Assembly (NCBI RefSeq): GCF_000466485.1
Contig: NZ_KE992946.1
Coordinates: 19,407-74,714 of the forward strand
DNA: 55,308 bases
From: [Clostridium] symbiosum ATCC 14940
GTDB taxonomy: Bacteria; Bacillota; Clostridia; Lachnospirales; Lachnospiraceae
Reading direction: 5' to 3'
The notes beneath the pieces were generated by a model. That model was not told where the DNA came from and did no database searches. It worked only from the letters and a program-made list of their open reading frames with translations. Positions 7,001-15,662 of this stretch are shown here, piece by piece. The first letter of the stretch is position 1. Each line of letters opens with the position of its first letter. The position numbers were made by a program, and so were the translations under genes.

Positions 7001-8299
7001 ATGGCAGTTGCGGGAGCTTTTATCGTTCCACATCCACCCCTGATTTTACCTGAAATAGGAAGAGGGGAAGAACGGAAAATCCAGAAGACAATTGATTCCT
7101 ATCGGGAAATTGCAAAAGAGGCGGCTTTGATGGAGCCGGAAACAGTGATAATACTTTCACCGCATTCCGTTATGTACCAGGATTATTTTCATATTTCTCC
7201 GGGAACGCGGGCGAAGGGGGATTTCGGACTTTACGGATATCCTGAGCTTCAGATAGGCGGAGTTTATGACACGGAGTTTGTCTCCGAGCTGTGCGGTCTT
7301 GCGGAGGATTGGGGAATTGCGGCGGGAACAGAAGGCGGGAGAGGGCGTGAGCTTGATCATGCCACGATGATACCTCTTTATTTTCTGAGAAGAGAGCTTG
7401 CAGATTTTAAACTGGTGCGGATTGGACTCTCCGGACAGTCCTTTAATGAGCATTTCAGGCTTGGACAGTGTATCGCTGAGGCGGCGGACAGGCTTGATCG
7501 CAGAATCGCAGTTATCGCCAGTGGTGATCTTTCCCATTGCCTGATGGACAGCGGACCCTACGAGTACACGAAGGAAGGGCCGGAATACGATAAAAGGGTG
7601 ACGGAAGTGATGGCCGGAGGCAATCTTCAAAAGCTGATCGGGTTTTCGGAAGAATTTTGCAAAAATGCGGGTGAGTGCGGGCACCGGGCTTTCTGTATTA
7701 TGGCGGGGTGCCTGGATGGAAAGGTACTGCGTTCCCGTCTGCTGTCCTATGAGGGACCATTTGGAGTCGGATACGCGGTGGCTTCTTTCCGGGATGCCTA
7801 TGTGGCTCTGGCCAGGGAGTCCCTGGCATATTACCTGGATACGGGAAGGGAGATGCCTGTCCCGGAGCATCTGCCGGACGTGATGATAAACAGACAGGCC
7901 GGGGTTTTTGTGTCTTTGAAGAAGGACGGGGAGCTGAGAGGCTGCATCGGAACCATACAGGGAACCTGTAAGAATATAGCCGGTGAAATTATACGCAATG
8001 CAGTCAGTTCTGGGATATACGATCCCAGATTTCCGCAGGTGGAAAAAGGAGAACTGGGGCAGATTATCTGTACGGTTGATGTTCTGGGAGAACCGGAAAC
8101 GGTTCATTCGGACGAGGAATTGGATGTGAAAAAATACGGGGTCATCGTCAGCCATGGACGTCGCAGAGGCCTGCTGCTGCCGAACCTTGAGGGAATTGAC
8201 ACGGTGGAACAGCAAATATCCATCGCGCTCCGAAAGGCAGGTATTGACGAGGATGAAGCGTATGAGACGGAACGTTTTGAGGTGGTGAGACATTATTGA
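7001..8299 (+). CDS. AmmeMemoRadiSam proteins B and A fused (MEMO + AMMECR1)
   Basis: The first 260 or so residues are a MEMO domain, related to extradiol dioxygenases and LigB (PHPPLILPEIGRGEE start; SPHSVMYQDYF; HATMIPLYFL; SGDLSHC). From about 265 the protein is an AMMECR1 domain (VSLKKDGELRGCIGTIQGT, the family's conserved RGCIG motif). The two are separate proteins in many genomes and are fused here. With the radical SAM enzyme encoded next, they form the three-part AmmeMemoRadiSam set found across bacteria and archaea, whose bacterial reaction is not settled. MEMO-type histidines suggest metal binding. The stop overlaps the start of the next gene. GGGAGG precedes ATG 7001. Confidence 0.92.
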   Translation: MAVAGAFIVPHPPLILPEIGRGEERKIQKTIDSYREIAKEAALMEPETVIILSPHSVMYQDYFHISPGTRAKGDFGLYGYPELQIGGVYDTEFVSELCGLAEDWGIAAGTEGGRGRELDHATMIPLYFLRRELADFKLVRIGLSGQSFNEHFRLGQCIAEAADRLDRRIAVIASGDLSHCLMDSGPYEYTKEGPEYDKRVTEVMAGGNLQKLIGFSEEFCKNAGECGHRAFCIMAGCLDGKVLRSRLLSYEGPFGVGYAVASFRDAYVALARESLAYYLDTGREMPVPEHLPDVMINRQAGVFVSLKKDGELRGCIGTIQGTCKNIAGEIIRNAVSSGIYDPRFPQVEKGELGQIICTVDVLGEPETVHSDEELDVKKYGVIVSHGRRRGLLLPNLEGIDTVEQQISIALRKAGIDEDEAYETERFEVVRHY

Positions 8300-9138
8300 A
8301 AACTGTTTGCAGGGTATGTGCGGGCCGGTGTGCACTGGAAGAGGGGCAGACCGGATTTTGTAAAGTAAGAGTTAACAGGGACGGAATAATTACCAGTAAC
8401 GCCTACGGAAAAGTGACTTCACTTGCTCTTGATCCGATTGAAAAGAAACCGCTTAATTACTTCTATCCCGGCAGCCGTATTTTATCGGTTGGGAGCTATG
8501 GATGTAATTTTGCCTGCCCTTTCTGCCAGAATCATGAAATTTCCATGGCAGGCGAACGAGAAATTATTGACGGGCTGCTTCCGATATACCATCTCAGTCC
8601 GGGGGAGGCGGTGAAAATGGCGGCGGAATACGTAAACAGGGGAAATATCGGGATTGCATATACGTACAATGAGCCTCTTATCAATTATGAATATGTGAGG
8701 GACTGTGCAATCCCTGCCAGGGAAATGGGATTGAAAAATGTGGTGATCACGAACGGCTCGGTTTCTCTGGAGGTCCTTGATGAGGTTTTGCCCTGGATCG
8801 ACGCTTTCAATATCGATTTAAAAGGGTTTACCGATAATTTTTACAGAATGGTGCATGGGGAACTGGAGGATGTGAAACGGTTCATTGTCCGGGCTTCGGG
8901 AAAAAGCCATGTGGAAATTACAACCCTAATCATACCGGGGCTTAACGATACCGAAAGGGAAATAGAGGAAATGGCTGAGTGGATTGCATCGGTCAGGAGG
9001 GATATCCCTCTTCATCTGAACCGCTTTTTTCCTCGCTATAAGATGACGGACCGGGAGGCTACGAGTCCGGAGCTGCTGCTTCGGCTGGCCGGTGCCGCCC
9101 GGAATCATCTGGAATATGTGCGTGTCGGCAATTGCTGA
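8296..9138 (+). CDS. AmmeMemoRadiSam radical SAM enzyme
   Basis: This 280-residue radical SAM protein has the CxxxCxxC cluster motif at Cys70, Cys74 and Cys77 (YGCNFACPFCQN), which holds the [4Fe-4S] that cleaves S-adenosylmethionine. It resembles PflA-type activating enzymes, with the AmmeMemoRadiSam version's extra N-terminal cysteines (VCRVCAGRC...GFC). Its TTG start at 8296 overlaps the stop of the MEMO-AMMECR1 gene, and GAGGTGG lies upstream, so the two are translationally coupled. It may install a radical or modify a partner protein; the substrate is unknown. Confidence 0.92.
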   Translation: MKTVCRVCAGRCALEEGQTGFCKVRVNRDGIITSNAYGKVTSLALDPIEKKPLNYFYPGSRILSVGSYGCNFACPFCQNHEISMAGEREIIDGLLPIYHLSPGEAVKMAAEYVNRGNIGIAYTYNEPLINYEYVRDCAIPAREMGLKNVVITNGSVSLEVLDEVLPWIDAFNIDLKGFTDNFYRMVHGELEDVKRFIVRASGKSHVEITTLIIPGLNDTEREIEEMAEWIASVRRDIPLHLNRFFPRYKMTDREATSPELLLRLAGAARNHLEYVRVGNC

Positions 9139-9175
9139 GGTTTAAAGGCGTAATTGCCCTTTCTTGAACGGCTGC

Positions 9176-9883
9176 TTACGGTTTATACAATTTATCATAA
9201 TAGTGGCAGTAAAGCGCTGCCACCGGGTTATGCCCGAGCACACGGTCTTTTGCTATCAGGGTGGTGACAGGCGCTTCGGAATGTTTGTTAAACAGTGCGT
9301 CATGGCCGACACAAAGTCCGATTACGATGTTTAAGTCGGTACCTGCCCGGTTGAGATATCTGGCCTGCAGGACCGGATTGCACATCGGCTCAAAGGTGCC
9401 CGGTTTTATCTTATCTTCCTCGGGCAGCCCCATCTCTGTCTTGTCCCGGCTGCCCACCTTACATATCACGCTGACATGGTCGATACCGTTTTTCTTGAGT
9501 ATTTTGGAAAAGGTTTTGGCTTCGTTAATCAGGCCTGCACAGGTTGCAATTCCCACGCGTTTTGCCCCGATGGCCTTGATGAACAGCACCGTCTCCTCGA
9601 CTCTTGTCTTTCTGCAGTAATAGTTTCCCTCAATTTTGGCCGAGGCTCTTGCAATCGTTCCGTCGATTGAATCAGATGCGTAGAGGGCGGCAATTTCATC
9701 CAGTTCGCCGCTTTCCGTCTGCATCGTTAAACAGAAGGGCGGGTAGTTTCCGTCCTCTTTCCGGCAGCCGGTCAGTCCGCAGTCCGTACAGGTGTATATC
9801 TGTCCGCTGTTTTTTGGGACTGTGCTCTGTTCCGGACACTGCGCTTTGTCTGCCGGTTCATTTTGCTTTTGTGTATTTCCCAT
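9176..9883 (-). CDS. DUF1847 metal-binding protein
   Basis: This 235-residue protein starts at ATG 9883, directly behind AAGGAGG. After a polar, low-complexity N-terminus comes the DUF1847 signature CTDCGLTGCRKEDGNYPPFC (about 30-49), whose four cysteines likely bind metal. A Rossmann-like middle follows (AKRVGIATCAGLINEAKTFSKIL), with further conserved cysteines (VICKVGSRDK, MCNPVLQA, GLCVGHDALF). The family is common in anaerobes and has no proven function; the cysteine spread suggests redox or metal chemistry. It is transcribed toward the AmmeMemoRadiSam operon and seems monocistronic. Confidence 0.85.
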   Translation of the reverse strand: MGNTQKQNEPADKAQCPEQSTVPKNSGQIYTCTDCGLTGCRKEDGNYPPFCLTMQTESGELDEIAALYASDSIDGTIARASAKIEGNYYCRKTRVEETVLFIKAIGAKRVGIATCAGLINEAKTFSKILKKNGIDHVSVICKVGSRDKTEMGLPEEDKIKPGTFEPMCNPVLQARYLNRAGTDLNIVIGLCVGHDALFNKHSEAPVTTLIAKDRVLGHNPVAALYCHYYDKLYKP

Positions 9884-10022
9884 CGAAATCCTCCTTTGGC
9901 CCGGTACGGGCTTTTTTTTCAGTATATAATCAGCGGAGGAGGATGTCAAATAAAGCTATTGTTTGGCGCCCGGCCATTTCGTGCTTTGCCATAAACCGCT
10001 TTTATAATAGGAGGCTCAGGTA

Positions 10023-10110
10023 TCGATTGACAGGATTTTTCAAATGGATTAAAATAAAAATATCCATTAGAATATAAAATGAATTTTTATATTTATTTCG
10101 TGTCAATCGA
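10023..10110 (+). promoter_or_regulatory. Threonine dehydratase promoter with nested inverted repeats
   Basis: TTGACA (10027-10032) and TAAAAT (10050-10055) are spaced by 17 bases. The -35 box lies within TCGATTGACA (10023-10032), which is repeated exactly in inverse as TGTCAATCGA at 10101-10110, next to the ribosome site. Between them lie two more inverted pairs: AATGGAT (10043-10049) with ATCCATT (10062-10068), and AATATAAAA with TTTTTATATT (10071-10093). This looks like a multi-site operator, possibly looped, or a structured leader. Confidence 0.6.
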
Positions 10111-10124
10111 AAGGAGCAGAGAAA

Positions 10125-11093
10125 ATGTTTGGAAAACAGGATATTATGGAGGCCAGAGAACGGCTGGCACCATACATCTATCAGACTCCGGTACTTCACT
10201 TGCAGAATCTCGATGATATTCTGGGATGCCGGGTTTATATCAAACCGGAGTGCATGCAGCGGACTAATTCATTTAAAATCAGAGGCGCGTTAAACAAGAT
10301 GCTCTCCATGCCGAAAGAGGAGCTGGAGAATGGCGTAGTTGCGGCATCCTCAGGCAACCATGGAAAGGGCGTGGCTTTTGCCGCAAAGCTTCTCGGTGTG
10401 AAGGCGACGATAGTCATACCGGATAATGCTCCCCAGGTGAAGGTGGACGGCATCAGGAAGCTGGGTGCTGAGGTGGTTCAGTGTAAGCTGAGTGAGCGCC
10501 ACATCATTGCCGGACAGCTCAGCGAACGGTATGGCTACACGATTATCCATCCATATGACGATTATCAGATTATAGCCGGACAGGGAACTCTGGGACTTGA
10601 GATTGCAGAACAGCTTCCGGATGTAAATTATGTGGTGGTGCCGATAGGAGGAGGGGGGCTGATTGGCGGCGTGTCTGTGGCGGTTAAATCACAGATTCCA
10701 AAGGCTCAGGTAATCGGTGCGGAGCCGTATGTCCTCCGCCGATATGCAATGAGTGTGGAGGCAGGTGAGAGAGTAAATCTGGAAGAACAGAAATCAGTTG
10801 CCGACGCGCTCCTGACGCAAAAACCGGGGGAACGGAATTACCCGATAGTTACCGGTAATGTGGAAGGTTTCGTGGGTGTTAAAGATGAATCGATGCTGAA
10901 AGCGATGAAGCTCCTCTTAATGGAAGGGAAAATTCTGGCAGAGCCGTCTTCCTGCATTGGAATCGGCGCGGCAGTTCAGGGAGAGCTTCAGAAATGGAAC
11001 GTGAAGAAATCGGATAAAGTCTGCTTTGTTGTCTCAGGCGGCAATGTGGGACTGGATCAGATAAAAAAACTTGAGGAGGTAGAATTAGAATGA
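10125..11093 (+). CDS. Threonine/serine dehydratase, catabolic type
   Basis: This 322-residue PLP enzyme (fold type II) deaminates threonine to 2-ketobutyrate or serine to pyruvate. The PLP lysine is Lys51 in TNSFKIRGAL; ASSGNHGKGVAFAA is the substrate loop, and VPIGGGGLIGG binds the cofactor phosphate. It has no C-terminal ACT domain, so it is the short TdcB-like form and should not be isoleucine-inhibited like biosynthetic IlvA. AAGGAG precedes ATG 10125. The stop overlaps the RidA start by four bases. The RidA partner removes the reactive enamine product. Control probably comes from the RpiR-type gene downstream. Confidence 0.92.
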   Translation: MFGKQDIMEARERLAPYIYQTPVLHLQNLDDILGCRVYIKPECMQRTNSFKIRGALNKMLSMPKEELENGVVAASSGNHGKGVAFAAKLLGVKATIVIPDNAPQVKVDGIRKLGAEVVQCKLSERHIIAGQLSERYGYTIIHPYDDYQIIAGQGTLGLEIAEQLPDVNYVVVPIGGGGLIGGVSVAVKSQIPKAQVIGAEPYVLRRYAMSVEAGERVNLEEQKSVADALLTQKPGERNYPIVTGNVEGFVGVKDESMLKAMKLLLMEGKILAEPSSCIGIGAAVQGELQKWNVKKSDKVCFVVSGGNVGLDQIKKLEEVELE

Positions 11094-11464
11094 AACAGGT
11101 TTTCAACGAGAACAGCCCGTCGGGCCACTACACACCGGGAATGATCAGCAATGGGGTACTCTACATATCAGGTCAGACGTCGGCCGATCCGGCAACCGGC
11201 CTTCCGGCTGTGGGGGGCATTGAAGCCGAGACAAAGATGGCTCTGGCCAAGATGGAAAGCGTCCTGAAAGCGGCCGGCTGTGAAAAAGAGGATGTCGTGA
11301 TGTGCCGGATTTATGTCAGTTCGATGGATTACTGGGGCGATGTGAACAAGGTCTACAGTGAGTTCTTTGGGGAACATAAACCGGCCAGGATCGTCCTTCC
11401 GGTGGGCCGGCTGAACAAAGGCTGTCTGTTGGAGCTGGAGGCGACGGCAGAGGTGCATGAATAA
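11090..11464 (+). CDS. RidA-family enamine/imine deaminase
   Basis: This 124-residue protein belongs to the YjgF/YER057c/UK114 family. The signature IVLPVGRLNKGCLLELEATAEV near the C-terminus and the N-terminal MISNGVLYISGQTS fit the family. The usual arginine of the active RidA subfamily (in P-x-R before V-x-V) is matched by PARIVLPVG, so activity is plausible. RidA hydrolyses 2-aminoacrylate/2-aminocrotonate released by threonine/serine dehydratases, and the ATGA overlap with that gene supports this pairing. Confidence 0.9.
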   Translation: MKQVFNENSPSGHYTPGMISNGVLYISGQTSADPATGLPAVGGIEAETKMALAKMESVLKAAGCEKEDVVMCRIYVSSMDYWGDVNKVYSEFFGEHKPARIVLPVGRLNKGCLLELEATAEVHE

Positions 11465-11504
11465 GACAGGACGGCCGGTATAAACAGCCGGGGCAGGAGA
11501 TTAG

Positions 11505-12353
11505 ATGAAGCTGGAAGAAATGGCGGGGACAGTAAATTTATCCAAAAAAGAACAGATGATTTTTGATTATGTGCTTCGACACAGGGAAGAGGCTGCCGTG
11601 ATGACCGGGGCAGAACTGGCCGAAGCAGCGGGGGTGGGAGACACTACCGTAATCCGGCTTGCCAGGACGCTGGGCTTTGATAGTTTAAAAAGTTTCCGCC
11701 GTTTCCTCCAGGAGGAGGCTCTGTCGGTAAAGCAGGCGCTGAGCCGTTCGGAGCTTCCCTATGAGAAGATTAAAAATGCCGACTGCCTGGCGGTGGAAGA
11801 GATACCGGATGCGGTTCGAAGACAGCACGCCAGCCGGGCCGCATGCGATCAGGTGGCAAACGGTGATGATAAGTATCTGAGAATTGCCGGGATGCTCATT
11901 GGGGCAGAAAAAAAATATATTGCGGGCTTTAGAAATACGGCAGGCCTGGCCGATTACTTTACAGCGGTTTTATCCCATGTTCTTGAGAATGTCAGAAATG
12001 TCAACCGGAGAGACGGATTTGAGGATGAGGCAATAGACATGGGGGAGAGGGATGTACTGATACTGTTCAGCCTCCCCAGATACTCGGGACATGCGCTTAC
12101 CGTGGCGGAGATGGCCCGCAGGGCCGGGTGTCCTGTCATTGCATTCACAGACAGTGTTTCTTCTCCTGTCGCTAAAGGTGCCGGAATTACGGTGGTGAAC
12201 CAGGTGGATTCCTTCAGCTTTGCAAACTCCATAAGTTCCCTGGCGCTTTCGATGGAAATCATCGTGACGCTGGTTGGGAAGCTGAGCGGGGAAAAAGGCC
12301 GGAGAAGACTTGAGAAGCTGGATGAATATATGACGAAAACAGGTCTTTATTAA
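11505..12353 (+). CDS. RpiR/MurR-family transcription regulator (HTH + SIS)
   Basis: This 282-residue protein joins an N-terminal HTH_6 domain (about 10-80; MTGAELAEAAGVGDTTVIRLARTLGF) to a C-terminal SIS domain (about 125-255; KKYIAGFRNTAGLADYF, DVLILFSLPRYSGHALTVAEMARRAGCPVIAFTDS). RpiR proteins usually sense phosphosugars through the SIS domain. Here the neighbours are threonine dehydratase and RidA, so the ligand may differ. It follows ridA by 40 bases and probably shares the transcript; an autoregulatory role at the nested repeats upstream of 10125 is inference. A terminator follows at 12413. Confidence 0.88.
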   Translation: MKLEEMAGTVNLSKKEQMIFDYVLRHREEAAVMTGAELAEAAGVGDTTVIRLARTLGFDSLKSFRRFLQEEALSVKQALSRSELPYEKIKNADCLAVEEIPDAVRRQHASRAACDQVANGDDKYLRIAGMLIGAEKKYIAGFRNTAGLADYFTAVLSHVLENVRNVNRRDGFEDEAIDMGERDVLILFSLPRYSGHALTVAEMARRAGCPVIAFTDSVSSPVAKGAGITVVNQVDSFSFANSISSLALSMEIIVTLVGKLSGEKGRRRLEKLDEYMTKTGLY

Positions 12354-12412
12354 TCTTGCCGCACGTAACACAGCTGAATTGGCCTGCAGATAAGCATAAC
12401 CACGCAGAAAAA

Positions 12413-12456
12413 CGGCCGGGAGTCTGAAAATAAACTTTTCAGGCTCCCGGCCTTTA
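12413..12456. terminator. Bidirectional terminator
   Basis: GGCCGGGAGTCTGAAAA and TTTTCAGGCTCCCGGCC form a stem of about 17 bp with one bulge, between the convergent rpiR-like gene and the lipoprotein gene. Confidence 0.85.
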
Positions 12457-12509
12457 TGTTATTCAGGTTTGAGATACAGGCTTATAATATCCGTGGGAAA
12501 ATATTAATT

Positions 12510-12932
12510 TTATTTAGCCTTCTCAACCTTAGTAACCACGCAGTCGGAATCTCTGTCGGCCGGATCCCCGCCTTCATAGGAAACGATAATTTTATCTCCG
12601 TCTTTTATACCGTCCAGGCTCTTTTCGTCATCCAGAGAAAAAACATAGGATTCCCCGTCATCATCGGAAATGATAGTAAAGATGAAGCCCTTATTCTCTT
12701 CCAGCACACCTGTCATCTGTCCGCTCTTTTTAGATTCGGCATCCTTTGCTTCGTCCCCGGCTTCCGTCTGCTCTGCGGCAGTTTCCTCTTTTTCTGTGGA
12801 AGCGGCAGTTGTTTCTGCCGATGCGGCTACAGGCGTCTTAGGCGTTTCGTTTTTTTTACCCGCGCAGGCAGTTGCAGTCGATAAGGCGGCTATTGCCAGA
12901 ATTGATACGATAATTAATTTACTTTTTTTCAT
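12510..12932 (-). CDS. Small secreted lipoprotein of unknown function
   Basis: This 140-residue protein begins with a lipoprotein signal peptide (MKKSKLIIVSILAIAALSTA) and a lipobox cysteine (TAC-A) at residue 23. A low-complexity Glu/Ala/Thr/Lys linker (about 27-70) follows, then a compact domain (about 72-140; GQMTGVLEENKGFIFTIISD, YVFSLDD). The domain looks like a small OB-like beta barrel, but I do not recognise a named family. GGAGGAAATAATC precedes the start. It stands alone, 68 bases from the pyridoxamine kinase gene. Confidence 0.75.
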   Translation of the reverse strand: MKKSKLIIVSILAIAALSTATACAGKKNETPKTPVAASAETTAASTEKEETAAEQTEAGDEAKDAESKKSGQMTGVLEENKGFIFTIISDDDGESYVFSLDDEKSLDGIKDGDKIIVSYEGGDPADRDSDCVVTKVEKAK

Positions 12933-13000
12933 GATTATTTCCTCCTCTTTTTGTATTCAGAGGTTAGACGGAGAGAGGAGGAAAAAAGTTTCAACTTCTT

Positions 13001-13846
13001 TTAATTATTTTTTAACCGCTGATCCAGCATCTCGCAAAGCAACGGAATCTGGGACTCAAATTCCACTGCATACCATCTCGCATTTTCAGCGGAGGCAGTG
13101 GCTTCGATGCAGGCCACAACGAAATCAGCCGCGAGGGAGAGGGCATTCCCAAGGCTTAATCCCCTCATCAGGCCGCCCAGAACAGTTGATGAGTATAAAT
13201 CTCCCGTGCCGTGATAACTCTGCGGACAGTGACGGGTAAAATAGGAGAATGTATCACCGTTTCGATCAAGGGAAACGACTCCGAGGCGGCCCTTCTCATA
13301 ACTGACTCCGGTCAGGGCTGCGGTATGGCAGCCCAGCGCCAGCAGTTTCTTAAGCAGCTCATGGATATAGCTTTCATCATAGGACGTCTTATAAGGCGTT
13401 CCGGTAAGCAGGCATGCTTCCGTTATATTCGGAAGAATAAGGTCTGCTTTAGCGCAGACCTTTGCCATCTCAGCCGGAAAGCTTTCATCAAAGGCCGGAT
13501 AGAGCGAGCCGTTATCCGCCATAGCCGGATCCACCAGTATCAGATTATTACCGTCATAAAAACAGTCGAAGAAAGCGCATACTTGCGAGCACTGTTCGGC
13601 TGATGCAAGATACCCGGTGTAAACCGCGTCAAACGTAATATTTTCCTGCTTCCATGCATCTGCAATAGGGCCAATCTGGTCGGATAAATCTTTGCATGTA
13701 AAAGTCTTAAACATGGTGTGGGTGGATAAAACCGCAGTGGGGAGAATACCGCACTCCACACCCATGGCAGATATTACGGGAAGGGCAACTGTGATGGAGC
13801 AGCGGCCGACACAGGATATATCCTGAAGTGTAACAATTCGTTTCAT
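13001..13846 (-). CDS. Pyridoxamine/pyridoxal kinase
   Basis: This 281-residue PfkB/ribokinase-fold enzyme phosphorylates pyridoxamine, pyridoxal or pyridoxine in vitamin B6 salvage. Clear features are the N-terminal RIVTLQDISCVGRCSITVALPV, the ILVDPAMADNG region and the catalytic GTGDLYSS near the C-terminus (GTGD anion hole with base Asp). The start at 13846 has AGGAGGT upstream; the longer frame to 13900 lacks one. It is divergent from the transporter operon at 14258. The length fits PdxY/PdxK; which vitamer it prefers cannot be told. Confidence 0.9.
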   Translation of the reverse strand: MKRIVTLQDISCVGRCSITVALPVISAMGVECGILPTAVLSTHTMFKTFTCKDLSDQIGPIADAWKQENITFDAVYTGYLASAEQCSQVCAFFDCFYDGNNLILVDPAMADNGSLYPAFDESFPAEMAKVCAKADLILPNITEACLLTGTPYKTSYDESYIHELLKKLLALGCHTAALTGVSYEKGRLGVVSLDRNGDTFSYFTRHCPQSYHGTGDLYSSTVLGGLMRGLSLGNALSLAADFVVACIEATASAENARWYAVEFESQIPLLCEMLDQRLKNN

Positions 13847-14002
13847 AGGCAAACCTCCTGATTCATTCTTAATTGTGTACGACGGAAGCGGAAGAAACAT
13901 CGTTTCCAGCTCTTATAACCAGCACTATAACAAAAACTGGACTGATTTAAAATAACCAGAATTAGAAATAATAAAGGGGACAGTTGAACGCAGAAGAAGT
14001 GC

Positions 14003-14032
14003 AAGTGATGGATAATAATAAAACCATCACTT
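14003..14032. promoter_or_regulatory. Inverted repeat in the divergent region, possible operator
   Basis: AAGTGATGG (14003-14011) and CCATCACTT (14024-14032) form a perfect 9-bp inverted repeat with a 12-base AT-only spacer, followed by TTATTATTTG and a TATAAT at 14042-14047. It lies about 225 bases before the transporter gene in the 410-base region shared with pdxK. It may be an operator or a hairpin; no convincing -35 box pairs with the TATAAT. Confidence 0.4.
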
Positions 14033-14257
14033 TATTATTTGTATAATTACAAAAAACATTAAAATATTTTGAAAAATGACGGAGGGGAGGCCTGCAAGGT
14101 GACGGAAAAAAAACGGAGGGGTGATAAGATGGTAGCATGACAAAGGAAAGCAAGCTTGCAGAGAAGGTACTCCTGAATAAATGATTAGAGTTTGGCCGAA
14201 CGATTACTAATGTGCATATTCAGGAATAAGAGGGTCAGGAAAAAGGAGGATATTTAT

Positions 14258-15616
14258 ATGGAAAAGACAGCCGCGACGGGTAAATCATCAAACGGTGCGC
14301 TGCTAAAGTTTCTGGTGTTCAGTGTGTTTGGGGTGTTTTTCTTCTTTATCAACGTGAGTATAGGCGGAGTCAGCAAGGTGCCGTTAATTCACCTAATCGA
14401 TAATGCGAAGGCGGCTCTGGGACTGCCGGCCGGGTATGTCCTGGTTATGGTTATTTCACTGCTGGTGCTGGCGTGCAGCATCTGGGGGCGGACTTCCAAT
14501 CCTCCCTCCATTATAAAAGAATACTTTGCCAATATCGGCGTATTTAATTCAATCTGTTATCTTCTGGCCGCAATATTCGGCGTGATGGTTGTTTTTGAAA
14601 TTGGCCCCGCCTGTATTCTGGATCCGGCAGTGGGAACCAGTTCGCTGAAAATAGCGCGCGACGTATTCTTTGCCATTGTAGTTTCCGGCTTTTTCGTAAC
14701 TACATTGTTGGAATACGGGCTGTTGGAATTTTTTGGAACAATTTTGGAGCCGGTTATGAGGGTGGTATTCAAATTGCCGGGAAAAGCATCGGTGGATGCC
14801 CTGACTTCATTTGTCTGCTCACCGGCGGTTGGGGTAATGGTTACAAGCAACCTCTATAAAGGCAATGTTTATACGGCGAAAGAGTCGGTGTCCATTACGA
14901 CCAGCTTCAGCTTCGTCAGTCTGGGCGCCTACGCGTTTTTAAGCGGCCTGGCCGGTTGTGAGGATTATTATTCCGTTATTATTTTGTGCAGCCTGCTTCT
15001 GGCATTCGTCGTTGCCGCCATTATGATACGGATTCCGCCCATTTCCAGAAAAGGCGATACTTTTTATAACGGCTCTGCCCAAACACAGGAACAGAGAAAA
15101 CCGCAGAAATTCAGTACGGAAATTTTTGTACAGGCATACCGGACGGCGCTTGAGAAGGCCGGAAACACGAAGCCGCAGGCTTTTATAAATGCATTTACGT
15201 CATCGATGATTTTTGGCTGCAAGGTGGTTTCTTATGTTATTTCACTGTCGATTATCTGTCTCGTATTGGCAAATTACACGCCTGTCATAACATGGCTCGG
15301 GATACCGATCCGGCCGGTTCTGGAGCTGCTGCGGATACCGGATGCACAGACAATCGCGCCTTCCGCCATTGCGGCGTTTGTGGCAATGTCACTCCCGGCT
15401 ACTTTAATCAGCGGAACCGGAGTGTCGGTTATGGCAGGGTTTTACATCGTGGTTCTCTCCACCTGCCAGGTTATCTTTTTTACGGAAAGCGCAAATGCAA
15501 TGCTGGATTCGGCAATCCCCGTTAATTTTGCGGATTTGGTAGTGATTTTCCTGGAAAGGACCGTCCTGTTAATTCCGCTGGTGGCTATCGTGACCCATAT
15601 TGTATTTGGAATGTAG
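14258..15616 (+). CDS. YjiH-type nucleoside-recognition (Gate domain) membrane transporter
   Basis: This 452-residue integral membrane protein has about ten to twelve hydrophobic segments. It resembles the YjiH/Gate-domain group (GVFFFFINVSIGGVSKVPLIHLID start; SFVCSPAVGVMVTSNLYKGNVYTAKESVSITTSFSFVSLGAYAFL; SLPATLISGTGVSVMAGFY). ATG 14258 has AAAGGAGG upstream; the frame is open to 14192 without one. As first gene of the urocanase/CoA-dehydratase operon it is the probable importer, perhaps for histidine, urocanate or a related imidazole compound. That substrate is inferred only from the operon; family members are not well characterised. Confidence 0.75.
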   Translation: MEKTAATGKSSNGALLKFLVFSVFGVFFFFINVSIGGVSKVPLIHLIDNAKAALGLPAGYVLVMVISLLVLACSIWGRTSNPPSIIKEYFANIGVFNSICYLLAAIFGVMVVFEIGPACILDPAVGTSSLKIARDVFFAIVVSGFFVTTLLEYGLLEFFGTILEPVMRVVFKLPGKASVDALTSFVCSPAVGVMVTSNLYKGNVYTAKESVSITTSFSFVSLGAYAFLSGLAGCEDYYSVIILCSLLLAFVVAAIMIRIPPISRKGDTFYNGSAQTQEQRKPQKFSTEIFVQAYRTALEKAGNTKPQAFINAFTSSMIFGCKVVSYVISLSIICLVLANYTPVITWLGIPIRPVLELLRIPDAQTIAPSAIAAFVAMSLPATLISGTGVSVMAGFYIVVLSTCQVIFFTESANAMLDSAIPVNFADLVVIFLERTVLLIPLVAIVTHIVFGM

Positions 15617-15662
15617 GCCTGCCGGGTAACACCCGGTGAAATATTAAAACAGAGGTGAGGAA

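Noticed and set aside
7157-8335. 392-codon minus-strand frame over the MEMO-AMMECR1 gene
   Set aside because: Antisense to a strongly conserved gene, no ribosome site, composition typical of antisense frames.
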